In this document: one piece after another, positions 19,887 to 29,632 of the stretch
Layout of the letters: each line of letters opens with the position of its first letter
Numbering within the stretch: the stretch's first letter is position 1
NCBI GenBank assembly: GCA_963774945.1
Contig: CAVZHA010000002.1
Location: 310,001-374,000, forward strand
Origin: Trebonia sp963774945
Lineage (GTDB): Bacteria; Actinomycetota; Actinomycetes; Streptosporangiales; Streptosporangiaceae
DNA: 64,000 nucleotides
Direction: 5' to 3'
Program-made: the position numbers and the translations under genes
Notes under the pieces: model-generated
Seen by the model: only the letters and a program-made list of their open reading frames with translations
What the model was told of the DNA's origin: nothing
Database searches by the model: none

Positions 19887-21332
19887 GCAGCTGTGCCGCG
19901 GCAGCAGGGCGGCCAGGTCGGGACGGCGGTCGCGGTAGGTGCGCTCGGCGAAGTCGAGGAACGCGTCCACGTCGTCGAGCGTCGAGGCGACGCCGAGCGA
20001 GACCCGGACCGCGCCGCCGGTCGGCAGCCCGACCAGCGACAGGTAGTGGTCCATGGCGGCAGCGCCGCGCCCGCGCGACATCGCCCGCCCGGCCGCGCGC
20101 AGGTCCCGCCGGTCGAGCCCGAACGCCGCCTCGCCCGCGCCCGGGTTGCAGAAGCAGCCGGTCCGCAGCGAGATGCCGGCCGCGCTCGAGTCACGCGACA
20201 CCGCCCGCTCGTCGATCACCTGCCCGTCCGGATCGAGGAAGTTCAGCGCGACCGTGCCGCCGCGCGCGATTCCGGTCGGCGGCCCGTAGACGCGGACCAT
20301 CGGCGCCCCCGAGCTGTGCCGCATCCGGCCCAGGCAGTCAAGCAGCCATGAGGTCAGCATCCCGACCCGCTGATGGATGAGGTCGATCCCGACGCCGGAA
20401 ATCCAGTCGAGCCCGACCGTGACGTCGGGGATCGACAGGAAGTTCACCGTCCCGTCCTCGAACCCGGCCTCGCCCGCCAGCATCCGGTGCCAGCCGCCCG
20501 TCGACGCTCACCCCCATGATCGTGCCGCCGGCGAACCACGGCCGCCGCAGCCGGGCCAGCGCCTCGTGCCGGGCGAGCAGGCAGCCGACCCCGGTCGGGA
20601 ACCCGAACACCTTGTACCAGCTGATCGCCACGAACTCCGGCTGGACGATCGACAGGTCGAGGCGGCTGGTCGGCACGTACGCGGCCGCGTCGAGCAGCAC
20701 GTCGTAGCCGGCCGCCTGCGCCCGCGCGCACCCACGCGAGCGGGTGCCGGACCCCGCTGAAGTTGGACTGCGCCGGGTAGGCGAACAGCCCCGGCCGCGA
20801 CCCGTGCCCCCGGCCGATCGCGGCGAGCATGTCCGGACTCGCTCACTCGCAGCTCGCGGCCGCGCAGCCTGACGTACGCGACCCGGGCGCCGCGCCCGGG
20901 CGGCGTACTCCCTGATCCCGTTGACCGAGTTGTGGTTGTCGGCGGTCAGCACCAGCCTGGTCCGCCGCCCGAACGGGTACGCCTCGCCGACCAGGCGGCA
21001 GGCCCCGGTCGCGTTCGGGCGTGAAGATGACCGCGTACTCGTCGGCGCTGGTGTTGAAGTACCTGAGCACCGCCGCCCGGGCCCGCTCGACCAGCAGCGT
21101 GGAAGCGCGACGAGGTCGGGTTCTCCGAGTGCGGGTTCCCGTACACGCCGGACCGCAGGCGCGCCGCGTGCGCGTGCAGCTGCGACCGGGCGGGCAGCCC
21201 GGCCCCGGTGTAGTCCAGGTAGACGTGCCCGCCCTCGTCCAGGTACGAGTACTCGGTCGCCCGCAGCTCATCGAGCCGGGCCGTCGTCTCATAGCCCGGA
21301 TACGCCGCGTTGAAGTCACTCATAGCATTCAT
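19884..21332 (-). CDS. Class V aminotransferase-fold enzyme, Moco sulfurase-like
   Basis: PLP-dependent, NifS-like protein of about 480 residues. The PLP lysine lies in FVAISWYKVFGFPTGVGCLL, close to the molybdenum cofactor sulfurase pattern, and the sulfur-carrying cysteine region reads RTGCFCNPGAGE, also diagnostic of that group. The N-terminus has GGHVYLDYTGAGLPARSQLH. This suggests transfer of cysteine sulfur to a cofactor. The MOSC domain of eukaryotic MOCOS is absent. At least four frame breaks lie between 20490 and 21130. A moaE gene lies 28 kb away, so molybdenum cofactor is probably made. Confidence 0.78.
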
Positions 21333-21415
21333 ATGATTGCACTCAGTGCGCACGCGACGCGATCATCGAAACGCCAGCAACAACTGCGTCGAAACTTTGG
21401 CTCGCGGGTCGGCAC

Positions 21416-21421
21416 TAGACT
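21416..21421 (+). promoter_or_regulatory. -10 hexamer of a probable leaderless ychF transcript
   Basis: TAGACT lies 8 nt before the GTG at 21430, and no Shine-Dalgarno sequence is present. Confidence 0.4.
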
Positions 21422-21429
21422 CGCCGTTC

Positions 21430-22521
21430 GTGAGCCTGTCTATCGGAATCGTCGGTCTGCCCAACGTCGGCAAGTCCACCCTGTTCAACGCGCTGACCAA
21501 GGCGGGGGCGCTGGCCGCGAACTATCCGTTCGCGACCATCGAGCCCAACGTCGGCGTCGTCGGCGTCCCCGACCCCCGGCTCGCGGCGCTGGCTTCGCTC
21601 TACAAGTCGGCCCGGGTGGTGCCCGCCTCGGTGCGCTTCACCGACATCGCCGGGCTGGTCCGCGGGGCCTCCGAGGGACAGGGGATGGGCAATCAGTTCC
21701 TCGGCCACATCCGCGAGACCGACGCGATCTGCCAGGTCGTGCGGGTGTTCGGCGACCCCGACGTGACCCGGGTGGAGGGATCGGCCGATCCGGAGGGCGA
21801 CATCGAGACGATCGTCACCGAGCTGATCCTGGCCGACCTGCAGACGCTGGAGAAGGCGATGCCGCGGCTCGCCAAGGAGACGAAATTCTCCAAGGACCCG
21901 GAGAAAATCGCGACGGCGGCGGCGGCCGAGGCAGCCGTGTCCGTGCTCGACTCGGGAACGACGCTATTCGCGGGCGCGGCCAAGGCCGGGATATCGCTCA
22001 AGGATGTCAGGGAACTGCACCTGCTGACGGCCAAGCCATTCATCTACGTCTTCAACATGGACGTATCGGACTTGTCCGACGAAGACCTGAAAAAGCGGCT
22101 CACCGCGCTGGTGGCGCCGGCCGAGGCAATCTTCCTCGACGCCAAGACCGAGGCCGACCTGACCGAGCTGCCCGACGAAGAGGCGGCGGAGTTGCTGGCC
22201 GAGGCGGGCCTCGGCGAGCCCGGCCTGGCCCAGCTTGCGCGGGCCGGCTTCCGCGCCCTCGGCCTGCAGACGTACCTGACGGCGGGGCCGAAGGAGACCC
22301 GGGCGTGGGAGATCCCGATCGGCGCGACCGCCCCTGAGGCGGCCGGCGTCATCCACACCGACTTCCAGCGCGGCTTCATCAAGGCCGAGATCGTCTCCTT
22401 CGACGACCTGATGGCGGCCGGCTCGGTGACCGCCGCCCGCGCCGCAGGCAAGGCCCGCATCGAGGGCAAGGACTACATCATGCAAGACGGCGACGTGGTC
22501 GAGTTCCGTTTCAACGTGTAG
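21430..22521 (+). CDS. ychF: Obg-like ATPase YchF
   Basis: Complete at 363 residues, the family length. G1 is GLPNVGKSTLFNAL, followed by the switch region NYPFATIEPNVG and G3 DIAGLVRGAS. NMDVSD replaces the NKxD motif, consistent with the ATP rather than GTP preference of this family. The C-terminal TGS-like domain contains HTDFQRGFIKAEIV and MQDGDVVEFRFNV. It is a ribosome-associated stress ATPase conserved in nearly all bacteria. No frame break. Confidence 0.96.
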   Translation: MSLSIGIVGLPNVGKSTLFNALTKAGALAANYPFATIEPNVGVVGVPDPRLAALASLYKSARVVPASVRFTDIAGLVRGASEGQGMGNQFLGHIRETDAICQVVRVFGDPDVTRVEGSADPEGDIETIVTELILADLQTLEKAMPRLAKETKFSKDPEKIATAAAAEAAVSVLDSGTTLFAGAAKAGISLKDVRELHLLTAKPFIYVFNMDVSDLSDEDLKKRLTALVAPAEAIFLDAKTEADLTELPDEEAAELLAEAGLGEPGLAQLARAGFRALGLQTYLTAGPKETRAWEIPIGATAPEAAGVIHTDFQRGFIKAEIVSFDDLMAAGSVTAARAAGKARIEGKDYIMQDGDVVEFRFNV

Positions 22522-22623
22522 CAGGTTGTCATAAATAGGGCGGAAGGTGCACAATAAGCCTCGATATTCACGATCCAGCCCTCGTTGAGGCTGGCGTCGC
22601 ACGTGCATCGAGGAGCCAACCCT

Positions 22624-22944
22624 GTGTTTGTTATCTTTGGTTTTCGTACCCGCATCGCGATCCTGGCGACGCTCAGCTATATCTGCGAAACCTGCGGAGT
22701 GGCGGCGGCTCACCGGGTGGTCCGCCGGCGTCGGTGGTTCACTTTGTTTTTCATCCCGGTTTTCCCGCTCGGCCCGGGCCGGTACACCGATACCTGCATT
22801 AACTGCGGACGGGTGCGGCAGCTGAGCAAGGAGCAAGCGGAGAGCGTCACCCCGCCGGCGCGGCGGGGACGCAGGTGCCGGCGGCCGCGCCGTCGGACGG
22901 CCGCTAGACATCCCGGTTGCTTCGCTTGGCTAGCGGCGGCCTGA
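22624..22944 (+). CDS. Small zinc-ribbon protein
   Basis: About 106 residues from GTG with GAGGAG 9-14 nt upstream. Two cysteine pairs, CETCG and CINCG, separated by a hydrophobic stretch WFTLFFIPVFPLGPG, form a zinc ribbon of the membrane-associated type seen next to many actinobacterial genes. The Arg-rich tail after LSKEQAE looks unusual and may be read in the wrong frame after a base error. Function unknown. Confidence 0.65.
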   Translation: MFVIFGFRTRIAILATLSYICETCGVAAAHRVVRRRRWFTLFFIPVFPLGPGRYTDTCINCGRVRQLSKEQAESVTPPARRGRRCRRPRRRTAARHPGCFAWLAAA

Positions 22945-23156
22945 TCGTGTGCCGTTAGGGGCCGCGTTTTCCGGCCGTAGGCGTCAGTGTGTGCAGGTGG
23001 GGGCGTCCCGCGACCCGAAATCCCCACGCTGACTCGCGTGTCGGTCCGGCTTGTTGGGCGTGGTGACGCTGAGGACGCTGTGTCGATGCCCGGCCGCCGG
23101 AGCGAGGTGTCGAGGGGCGCGGAGGCTGTCGCCTACGCCGCCGACCCCAAATCCCA

Positions 23157-23211
23157 CCTGTCGGCTACGCCATCGACCCTAATAGGCGATGTCGATGGCG
23201 TAGCCGACAGG
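23157..23211 (+). repeat. Dispersed hairpin element, copy 1
   Basis: Perfect 21-bp inverted repeat: left arm 23157-23177 starting CCTGTCGGCTACGCCA, right arm 23191-23211, loop of 13 nt CCTAATAGGCGAT. A second copy at 45296-45350 differs in one stem base pair and one loop base. In the stem both partners changed (T-A to G-C), so pairing is kept. Confidence 0.9.
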
Positions 23212-23662
23212 CAGCGCAACCTGTCGCCCAGCGCGCGCCTGCGGTTGGAGGGACGCATGGCGGTGATTGTGACACGAATCGGGCCCGTACGAGTTGTCCC
23301 GCCCCGCAGCGATCGCATGCTGGGCGCGACGGCATTGCCCAGGTCCGGGTTCGCTAACTCTGCGAATCTCACTGGTAACTTAGTGATCGATCTGGTGCGT
23401 GGCGACGCCGTCTGGCGGCCGACCGGAACCCGGTAGGAGCGCGGCTGCGCGTCGTTCGGAAGCTGGCCTTGATCTCCGATTGTTACGGAGAGTATTGGAC
23501 GATTGGCTGCCGTTGGCGCGCTGCAGCGCGATTACCGGCGGCGATGAAGATTTTTCCGTATTTTCGTGAACCGCCGCGTAGGTCGTTGCGTATCAGTATG
23601 TAACGAGTTACCGTCGGCTGGGGCTCTGTTGCGGTAGCGGAACCGTAACTGTGTCGGTTGTG

Positions 23663-23680
23663 ACTGGAGGTTACTCCAGT
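23663..23680 (+). promoter_or_regulatory. Dyad in the upstream region of the conjugation-like operon
   Basis: ACTGGAG (23663-23669) and CTCCAGT (23674-23680) are perfect inverted repeats around GTTA, with partial extension outward (GTG and CAC). It could be an operator or a small hairpin. Confidence 0.35.
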
Positions 23681-23801
23681 ACACGATCGATGCGGTTTGT
23701 TCGGTTCCAATGCCACACGTGTGGTCGGTTTATGCCGCACAATGGAGCACGGACGGCAGTAGTTCGCCCGTGTCTGGCTGGCAGGCGCGGCGGGCGGAGG
23801 A

Positions 23802-24126
23802 GTGATGGTGCGTAGGCTCAGCTTGGCTAGCCTCGATAGCGGTGCGGAGTCGCCCGTTTACGGTGCAGAACCGTTCCGCGGACAGGTCCGGGCCGGGTGC
23901 GCCGCGACTCGCCGCAACCTACGACATGTCGGTCATCGACCGGCACAGCGGAAGATGGTATGTAAAGGACATCCGTGCATCTACGCAGCCGATGGGAACC
24001 CAATGGCTTGGTTCGCGTCATCGTTGGTCGTGCCCTCGGACCAACGCGGCCGAAGGTTCCTGCGGGTCGCCGATGACCCCGTTGCGTCCCCGCAAGCGCA
24101 CTGATGTCCACGGAAGGGAAGGGTAA
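23802..24126 (+). CDS. Short ORF with TcpC-like C-terminal sequence, possibly a remnant
   Basis: A frame from ATG 23802 (MMVRRLSLASLDSG) probably continues, after a one-base correction near 23900, into a frame containing TYDMSVIDRHSGRWYVKDI. This ending resembles the extracellular NTF2-like domain at the end of conjugation protein TcpC. Its stop overlaps the next ATG as TAATG, a sign of translational coupling. At about 105 residues it is far shorter than TcpC (about 300), so it is a remnant, a minimal version or a misread gene. The assignment is inference. Confidence 0.4.
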
Positions 24127-24387
24127 TGTCCGTATCGATCATCGTCGCTGCGGCCGGGCAGGCGGCGATCAACACTCAAGGTCTCGTCAAATACCTGCAG
24201 AGGCCTTTTCGGCCCTCTGTTCCTCGGCCTCGTAGGCATCGTGGCCCTGTTCTTCCTCTTTACTCGCGAGATCACCCGGTTCGTGCAATTCATGGTGCTG
24301 GCCATCTTGATCGCCGTGGTTTTCTACACTCCGAACATCGTTCAGCTGCTGGCCACGGGGATAGCCAACGCACTCGGGGTTCACTGA
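24126..24387 (+). CDS. Small membrane protein, TcpD-like
   Basis: About 87 residues. The start MSVSIIVAAAGQAAINTQGL is followed, after a frame break near 24205, by two helices: FGPLFLGLVGIVALFFLF and FMVLAILIAVVFYTPNIVQL. Size, two-helix layout and position before tcpE match TcpD-like proteins of actinobacterial and Gram-positive conjugation clusters. Its ATG overlaps the previous stop, and the tcpE-like gene begins 28 bp downstream. Confidence 0.6.
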
Positions 24388-24415
24388 GTGATTTCTCGCT
24401 GAGGAGCGCAGCCCT

Positions 24416-25212
24416 GTGGACCTGCCCACGTATACGAATATCTGGCGGATAGAAAAGCGGCTCTACAAGCTTTATGACTTCCGGCTGCCCATGCCGCTGC
24501 CGATCAACTGGATCGCCGTATTCATCGGCATCACGCTCCCCTACGTTGTTCTGCTGATCGCAATAGGACTGCCTTTCAGCCACACCCTGCTGTGGCTGTA
24601 CGTGCTGCCTCCGGGGTTGCTCACCTGGGCTGACCACCAGGCCAGTCATCGAGCAGAAGCGACTGCCCGAGCTGGTGGAGTCGCAGGTGCGCTACCTGAC
24701 CGAGCCGCGGACCTGGGTCAGGCTCACGCCGCTGGCCGAGAAGGACCAGATGGTCGTCTCCGCCCGCGTGTGGCGCGGTCGCCAGGCGTCCGAGCGGGCC
24801 GCCGCGGCGATGGCCGCCGCTGCGGCGGCGTCGGCCGCGGCGTCACCCGCAGCGGGCGGCGCGGCTAGCGGGACCGCGGCGCGACGCGGCCGGGCCAAAG
24901 GCCGGGTGCCTGCGGTCGCGCTCAACCGCACCGGTCCCCGTCCGCGACCACGGCCAGGCCGGCCGGCCGGCCCGCCGCGCCCGGCCAACGGGCAGGTACT
25001 GACGCCAGGCTCGGCCACCCGGCCGAGGGTGCTCGCGCTTGGCCCCGGCGGCGGCAGCCGGCCGAATCCGGCGCTCCCCCCGGCTCGCCCGGTGGCCCGC
25101 ACCCCCCGACATCCCAGCCGTCCACCGCTCGGCCACCGGTGCTGCCTGCGGTGATCGAGGGCGTGCCGATCCGCGCCCGGGGTGGTGCGCCCGGCGCCGC
25201 CGCCGCTTGAGG
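24416..25212 (+). CDS. TcpE-like conjugation membrane protein
   Basis: Starts at GTG with GAGGAG 9 nt upstream. The N-terminus MDLPTYTNIWRIEKRLYKLY leads into two helices (INWIAVFIGITLPYVVLLIA; HTLLWLYVLPPGLLTW), then LPELVESQVRYLTEPRTWVR and PLAEKDQMVV. This is the TcpE family arrangement, an inner-membrane component of Gram-positive conjugation machines. A frame break lies near 24645. After residue about 120 the protein becomes Ala/Pro/Arg-rich. I see no certain stop and start before the ATPase domain, so this and the next entry may be one polypeptide of about 895 residues; the end at 25212 is one possible stop. Confidence 0.65.
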
Positions 25213-27103
25213 TGTCGCACGACCGCCAGCGCCCGCGCCCGCGCTCGGCGTCGGCCGAGCCGTCGGCCCCGTCGGCCCCGCCAGCCCCGCCCGTCGCGAC
25301 CCGTCCGGTGACGACCCTGCCTGCCGGCAGCGTCGGGACCACATGGCCGTCTCCCGCCCGTCCGCTTCGTCCGGTCCGGACCGCCTCCGCGCCGGCCGAG
25401 CCATCCCGCGCAGAAACCGCGCCAGCGCCGGCCGCGCCGTTCCGGGCCGAAAGCGCCCCGGTGCAGGCCGAGCCGTCCCAGGCCGCGCCCGTGGACGTCG
25501 CGCCCGCGCCCGCGCCCATCGCTCCGGTCGAGCTGCTCCGACTGAGGCCGCTGGTGTCGAAGACGCTCCGGTAGAGGCCGCTCCGGTCGAGTCTGCTCCG
25601 ACTGAGGCCGCTGGTGTCGAAGACGCTCCGGTAGAGGCCGCTTCAGCCGAGTCCGCTCCGACTGAGGCCGCTGGTGTCGGGGACGCTCCGGTAGAGGCGG
25701 CTCCGGTAGAGACGGCTGCAGTCGAGGCCGCTGCGGTCGAGGAGGCTCCGGTCGAGGCCACCGCCGTCGAAGCTGCGCCGGTCGAGCCTGCGCCGGTCGA
25801 AGCTGCGCCTGAGCAGACAGCGCCGGTGGAGTCCGCTCTGGTCGAGGCCGCGCCTGAGCTGACACCCGTGGTCGAGCCCGACCTGGGCGAGCTGGCGCCA
25901 GTTCAGCAGGCGCCAGTCGAGCAAGCGCCGGACGAGCTCGCGCTGCCGCAGGCCGCACCGGTCGAGGCTGCATCGGTCGACGCTGCATCGGTCGACGCCG
26001 AGCCTGCCCGCCCCGACCCGGCCCCGGAGTTCGTCCACGACCGGGAGGCGACTGCCGCCCCGGCCATGTCCGCCCCGGCCATGTCCGCCCCGCCGCTCCC
26101 GGCCCCGCCTCTCCGCGTCCCGCGCGCACCGGTTGACCAGCCCAGGCCCGAGCACTCCCACGAGCCCGTCCAGGCCACCGTGGCAGCGGTCCAGGAGACC
26201 CAGAACCGCGCGGTGCCGTCGATCGAGCGCGCGCTGAGCGGTCCCGCCGCGCGAGCAGAACCCGTCCTGGCACGGCAAGGTCAAGATCGTCACCGGCGCC
26301 GGCGCCTCGCACGGCCCCGGCGCCAGGGACCAGGAGGCGCTGGACCGGAACCGGGCCAGGCTGCCGGTGCCGGAGCCCAGGCGCATCCTCGTCCTCGGCT
26401 GCACCAGCGGCGCGGGCCAGACCGTGACCGCGCTGATGACCGGCTACATGCTGGCGAGCCTGCGCGAGCAGCCGGTGGCCGCGGTGGACCTGCACGACGG
26501 GACGCTCGCCCGCTACCGCGCGCCCGCCGCCTGGCTCGACGAGATCCTGGCGGGCCGTCCGCCGCAGCAGGTGACGTCCTCGACCGCCCGGACGGCCTGA
26601 ACCCGACCCCGAAGCCGAGCCCGGCCCGGCTCGACGTCATCGCCTCCCACCAGCAGCTGCGCGACGGCGATGAGATCAAGCTCGCCGTGCAGCTGAACCG
26701 GCACTACCCGCTGACCATGCTCGACCCGGGTCCGCCCGGCCTGACCAGGCTGCTCAAGGTCACCGACCAGCTCGTGGTGGTGGTGCCCGCCAACGCGGAG
26801 GCGGCCGGCGCGCTCGCCGACACCCGCGACTGGCTCGACAACAACGGCTACGCCGAGCTGGCGATGCAGTCGGTGACGGTGATCAACGGCGTCTCCCGGC
26901 GCTCGCTGCCCGACGTGGAGCACGCCGAGTCGATCGCCCGCGGCCGCTCCCGCGCGATCGTCCGGATCCCGTGGGACGACATGCTGCCGGTGGCGGCGGC
27001 CGGCCCGTCCACGCTCCGCCCGCAGACGCGCGTCGCCTACACCGCGCTCGCGGGGGTTCTGGTCGCCGGACTGGCCGCCGCGCCGGTGAGGAAAAAGCAA
27101 TGA
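25182..27103 (+). CDS. Repeat-rich protein with MinD/ParA-like ATPase domain
   Basis: A long Ala/Pro/Val/Glu linker (about 25182-26230), including PVEAAPVE-type repeats, leads into a MinD/ParA-like domain: RRILVLGCTSGAGQTVTALM, then VAAVDLHDG, and later DQLVVVVPANAEAAGAL. The Walker A lysine is Gln (GAGQT). A hydrophobic segment VAYTALAGVLVAGLAAAPV ends the protein, suggesting tail anchoring. Frame breaks lie near 25570, 26250 and 26575. It lies between tcpE- and virB4-like genes, so a role in assembly or energising of the secretion apparatus is likely, but ATP hydrolysis is uncertain. Confidence 0.65.
25535..25714 (+). repeat. 60-bp tandem repeat, three copies, within the linker
   Basis: Units start at 25535, 25595 and 25655 with exact 60-bp spacing and few differences; each encodes a 20-residue block containing APTEAAGVEDAPVEA. 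Shorter GTCGAGGCTGCG-like repeats continue to about 26000. Confidence 0.85.
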
Positions 27104-27152
27104 GATATGGAACGGACCGGGCTTACTCTGCAGGCGCAATGACTCGGGAGAC

Positions 27153-29604
27153 GTGGTGAGCGGGAAGTCGAAGGGGCGCAGCCGCCTGGCGATCCGATAC
27201 TTCGACGACCGGGTGCTGCTGACCGACACGCACGCGTGGGCGTACTACCGGGTGCCGTCGGTCTCGTACGAGTTCACCACGCCGGACGAGCGCGAGGCGC
27301 TGGCGACCAACATCACCGTGGCGCTGGCCGCGATCAGGATGCAGGACGCCGAGGTGCACCTGCGGATCGCGCACCGGCCGTACCCGGTGGTGGAGTGGGC
27401 GACCGGCCTGGACGCGACGGCCGACGGCGGTCCCGGCTGGCGCGAGTACCTGGACCAGATCTACCAGCACGTGTGGGCGAAGGACTTCTGGTCGAAGGAG
27501 ATCTACCTCGGGGTCAGGCTCGGCCAGCGGTCCGTCCGCGCGCAGCTGTCCGGCGGCCTGTTCGGGAGCTTCAGCAACCCGTTCAGGGCCGCCGAGCGCT
27601 CCCGCGGGCCCGAGGAGGACGCGCTGCCCGCGGGCGAGGTCGGCAAGTGGACCGAGCAGGCCGAGCGGCTCGGCCGCGCGCTGACCGCGTCCGCGCTGGC
27701 CGCCCGGCATGCCTCCTCGCGCGAGGTGGCGTGGCTTTTCCGGCACACGCTGATGGGCTCGCTGAGCGACGCGCCGCCGTCGGCGACCCGCCGCCGCCGG
27801 TGGGGCGCGGGGGAGATCGAGCAGCTGTACGAGGGCACCGTGCACAACGGCCGCACGATGCTCCGGCTTGAGCAGGTCGAGGGGGAGTCGTGGGCGGCGT
27901 TCCTGTCGTTCGCCCGGTTCCCCGACGTGATGGCGTTCCCCGACGGGGAGCCGTGGCTGCACTACGCGGACTCGCTGCCGTTCCCGGTCGAGGTCTCCTC
28001 CCGGATGCACCTGATCCCGCCGGCCAAGGCGTCCAAGGACGTGTCGCGGCGGCTCGCGCACGCCCGGGACATGGACGCGCACATCCGCGAGGCGGGCGCC
28101 GAGGCGCCCATCGCGCTGGCCGAGCAGATCGCGGCCGCGCGGATGCTCGAGCACGGCATCACCAAGGAACGGCTGCCGTTCGTCTACGGCTGGCACCGGC
28201 TGATCGTGACCGCGCCGACCAGGGAGCTGTGCGTCCGCCGGGTGGAGGCGGTCACCGAGCACTACCGGGACATCGGCATCGACCTGGTCAACTCCACCGG
28301 CGACCAGTTCTCGCTGCTGAGCGAGTCGCTGCCGGGCGAGCGGGTGCGGCTGTCGTCGTACGTGCAGCGCCAGCCGCTCTACACGATCGCGGGCGGCATG
28401 CCGACGGCGACCGTGGAGCTCGGCGACCGGATCGCCGACGGCGTCGGCTGGATCGGCCCGTACATCGGCGAGACCCTGGGCCGGGCGCGCTCGGTCGTGC
28501 ACTTCGACCCGATGCTGGCGGCGGCGCGGAACCGGCCGACCGCGGTGGCGATCACCGGCGAGCCCGGCGGCGGCAAGACGACGCTCGCGATGCTGCTGAT
28601 CTACCAGCTCGCGCTGCGCGGCGCGACGATCGCGGTGATCGACCCCAAGGGCGACGCCGAGCCGCTGGCCGAGTTCCTGTCCAAGACCGGGCGGCGGGCC
28701 CGGGTGCTGCCGCTGTCGTCGGCCGCGGCCGGGCTGCTCGACCCGTTCTCGTTCGGCGACGACCTGGCGGAGAAGCGGACGATGGCGACCGAGACGCTGC
28801 GCCTGCTGCTGCCGAGGATGAGCGAGGAGCGGGAGTCGGCGATGATCCAGGCGGTCGGCGCGGTGGCCGTCGGGCCGCGGCCGTCGCTCGGCAAGGTCGT
28901 CCGGCACCTCGAGGAGTCCGAAGACCCGGCCTGGAAGAACCTCGGCGCGGTGATGCGCTCGGTCTCCGAGATGCGCCTGGCCCGGCTCTGCTTCTCGCCG
29001 TCGGGCGGGCAGCAGATCGACGCCGAGGGATGGACGACCGTGTTCACGCTCGGCGGCCTTACCCTGCCGGACACCACCACCGGCCGGGAGGACTACTCCT
29101 ACGAGCAGCGGCTTTCGGTGGCGCTGCTCTACCTGGTCTCCCAGTTCGCCCGGCGGCTGATGAACACCGTGGACCGGACCGCCCCGAAGGCGATCTTCCT
29201 CGACGAGGCGTGGGCGATCACGTCCACCCCCGAGGGCGCGAAGCTGGTCCCCGAGGTGTCCCGGATGGGGCGATCGAGGAACACGGCGCTCGTCCTCATC
29301 TCGCAGAACGCGGGCGACTTGCTGCACGAACAGGTGACCAACTGCATTTCCAGTGTTTTCGCGTTCCGCTCGTCGGAACGTTCCGAGGTGGCGAACGTGC
29401 TTTCGCTCCTCGGGGTTGAGCCGTCCGAGGAGCACAAGAGCCATCCTTCGTGCCCTCGGCAACGGTGAATGTGTTTTCCGTGATCTCGACGACCGCGCGG
29501 GCCGCATCGGCGTCGATCTCGTATCCGAAGAACTCCGGGACTGGATCGATACAAATCCGACACGAGCCCGTCGGCAACCACAGCCGGCGGCAACCCCTCA
29601 GTAA
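27153..29604 (+). CDS. VirB4/TcpF-like conjugation ATPase
   Basis: About 817 residues and nearly intact. The C-terminal AAA+ domain has Walker A GEPGGGKTTLAMLL (about residue 470), AVIDPKGDAEPLA, Walker B KAIFLDEAWAI and the sensor-like LVLISQNAGDLL. The N-terminal half (HAWAYYRVPSVSYEFTTPDE) is the family's membrane-interacting domain. VirB4 proteins are the most conserved ATPase of type IV secretion and conjugation systems. One frame break near 29445 is repaired to give AILRALGNGECVFRDLDDR. GTG 27153 or 27156 are equivalent starts. Spacing of 49 and 28 bp to its neighbours indicates an operon. Confidence 0.85.
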
Positions 29605-29632
29605 GCACCGCCGAATACAGGAGCCTCCCGAG

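Larger units (their letters stand above)
22945..23801. other. Long non-coding stretch before the conjugation-like operon
   Basis: About 850 bp without a convincing gene. The first part carries the dispersed hairpin element (23157-23211) and a degenerate half copy of its left arm at 23126-23154. From about 23460 the GC content drops clearly and short dyads appear (for example 23663-23680), which fits a promoter and control region for the operon that follows. Confidence 0.6.

Noticed and set aside
22987..23436. 149-residue open frame before the secretion operon
   Set aside because: It runs through the dispersed hairpin element and has no recognisable protein pattern or ribosome binding site.
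27123..29507. 794-residue open frame opposite the virB4-like gene
   Set aside because: Composition typical of an antisense GC-rich shadow; the plus-strand protein has Walker motifs and an unbroken conserved domain.
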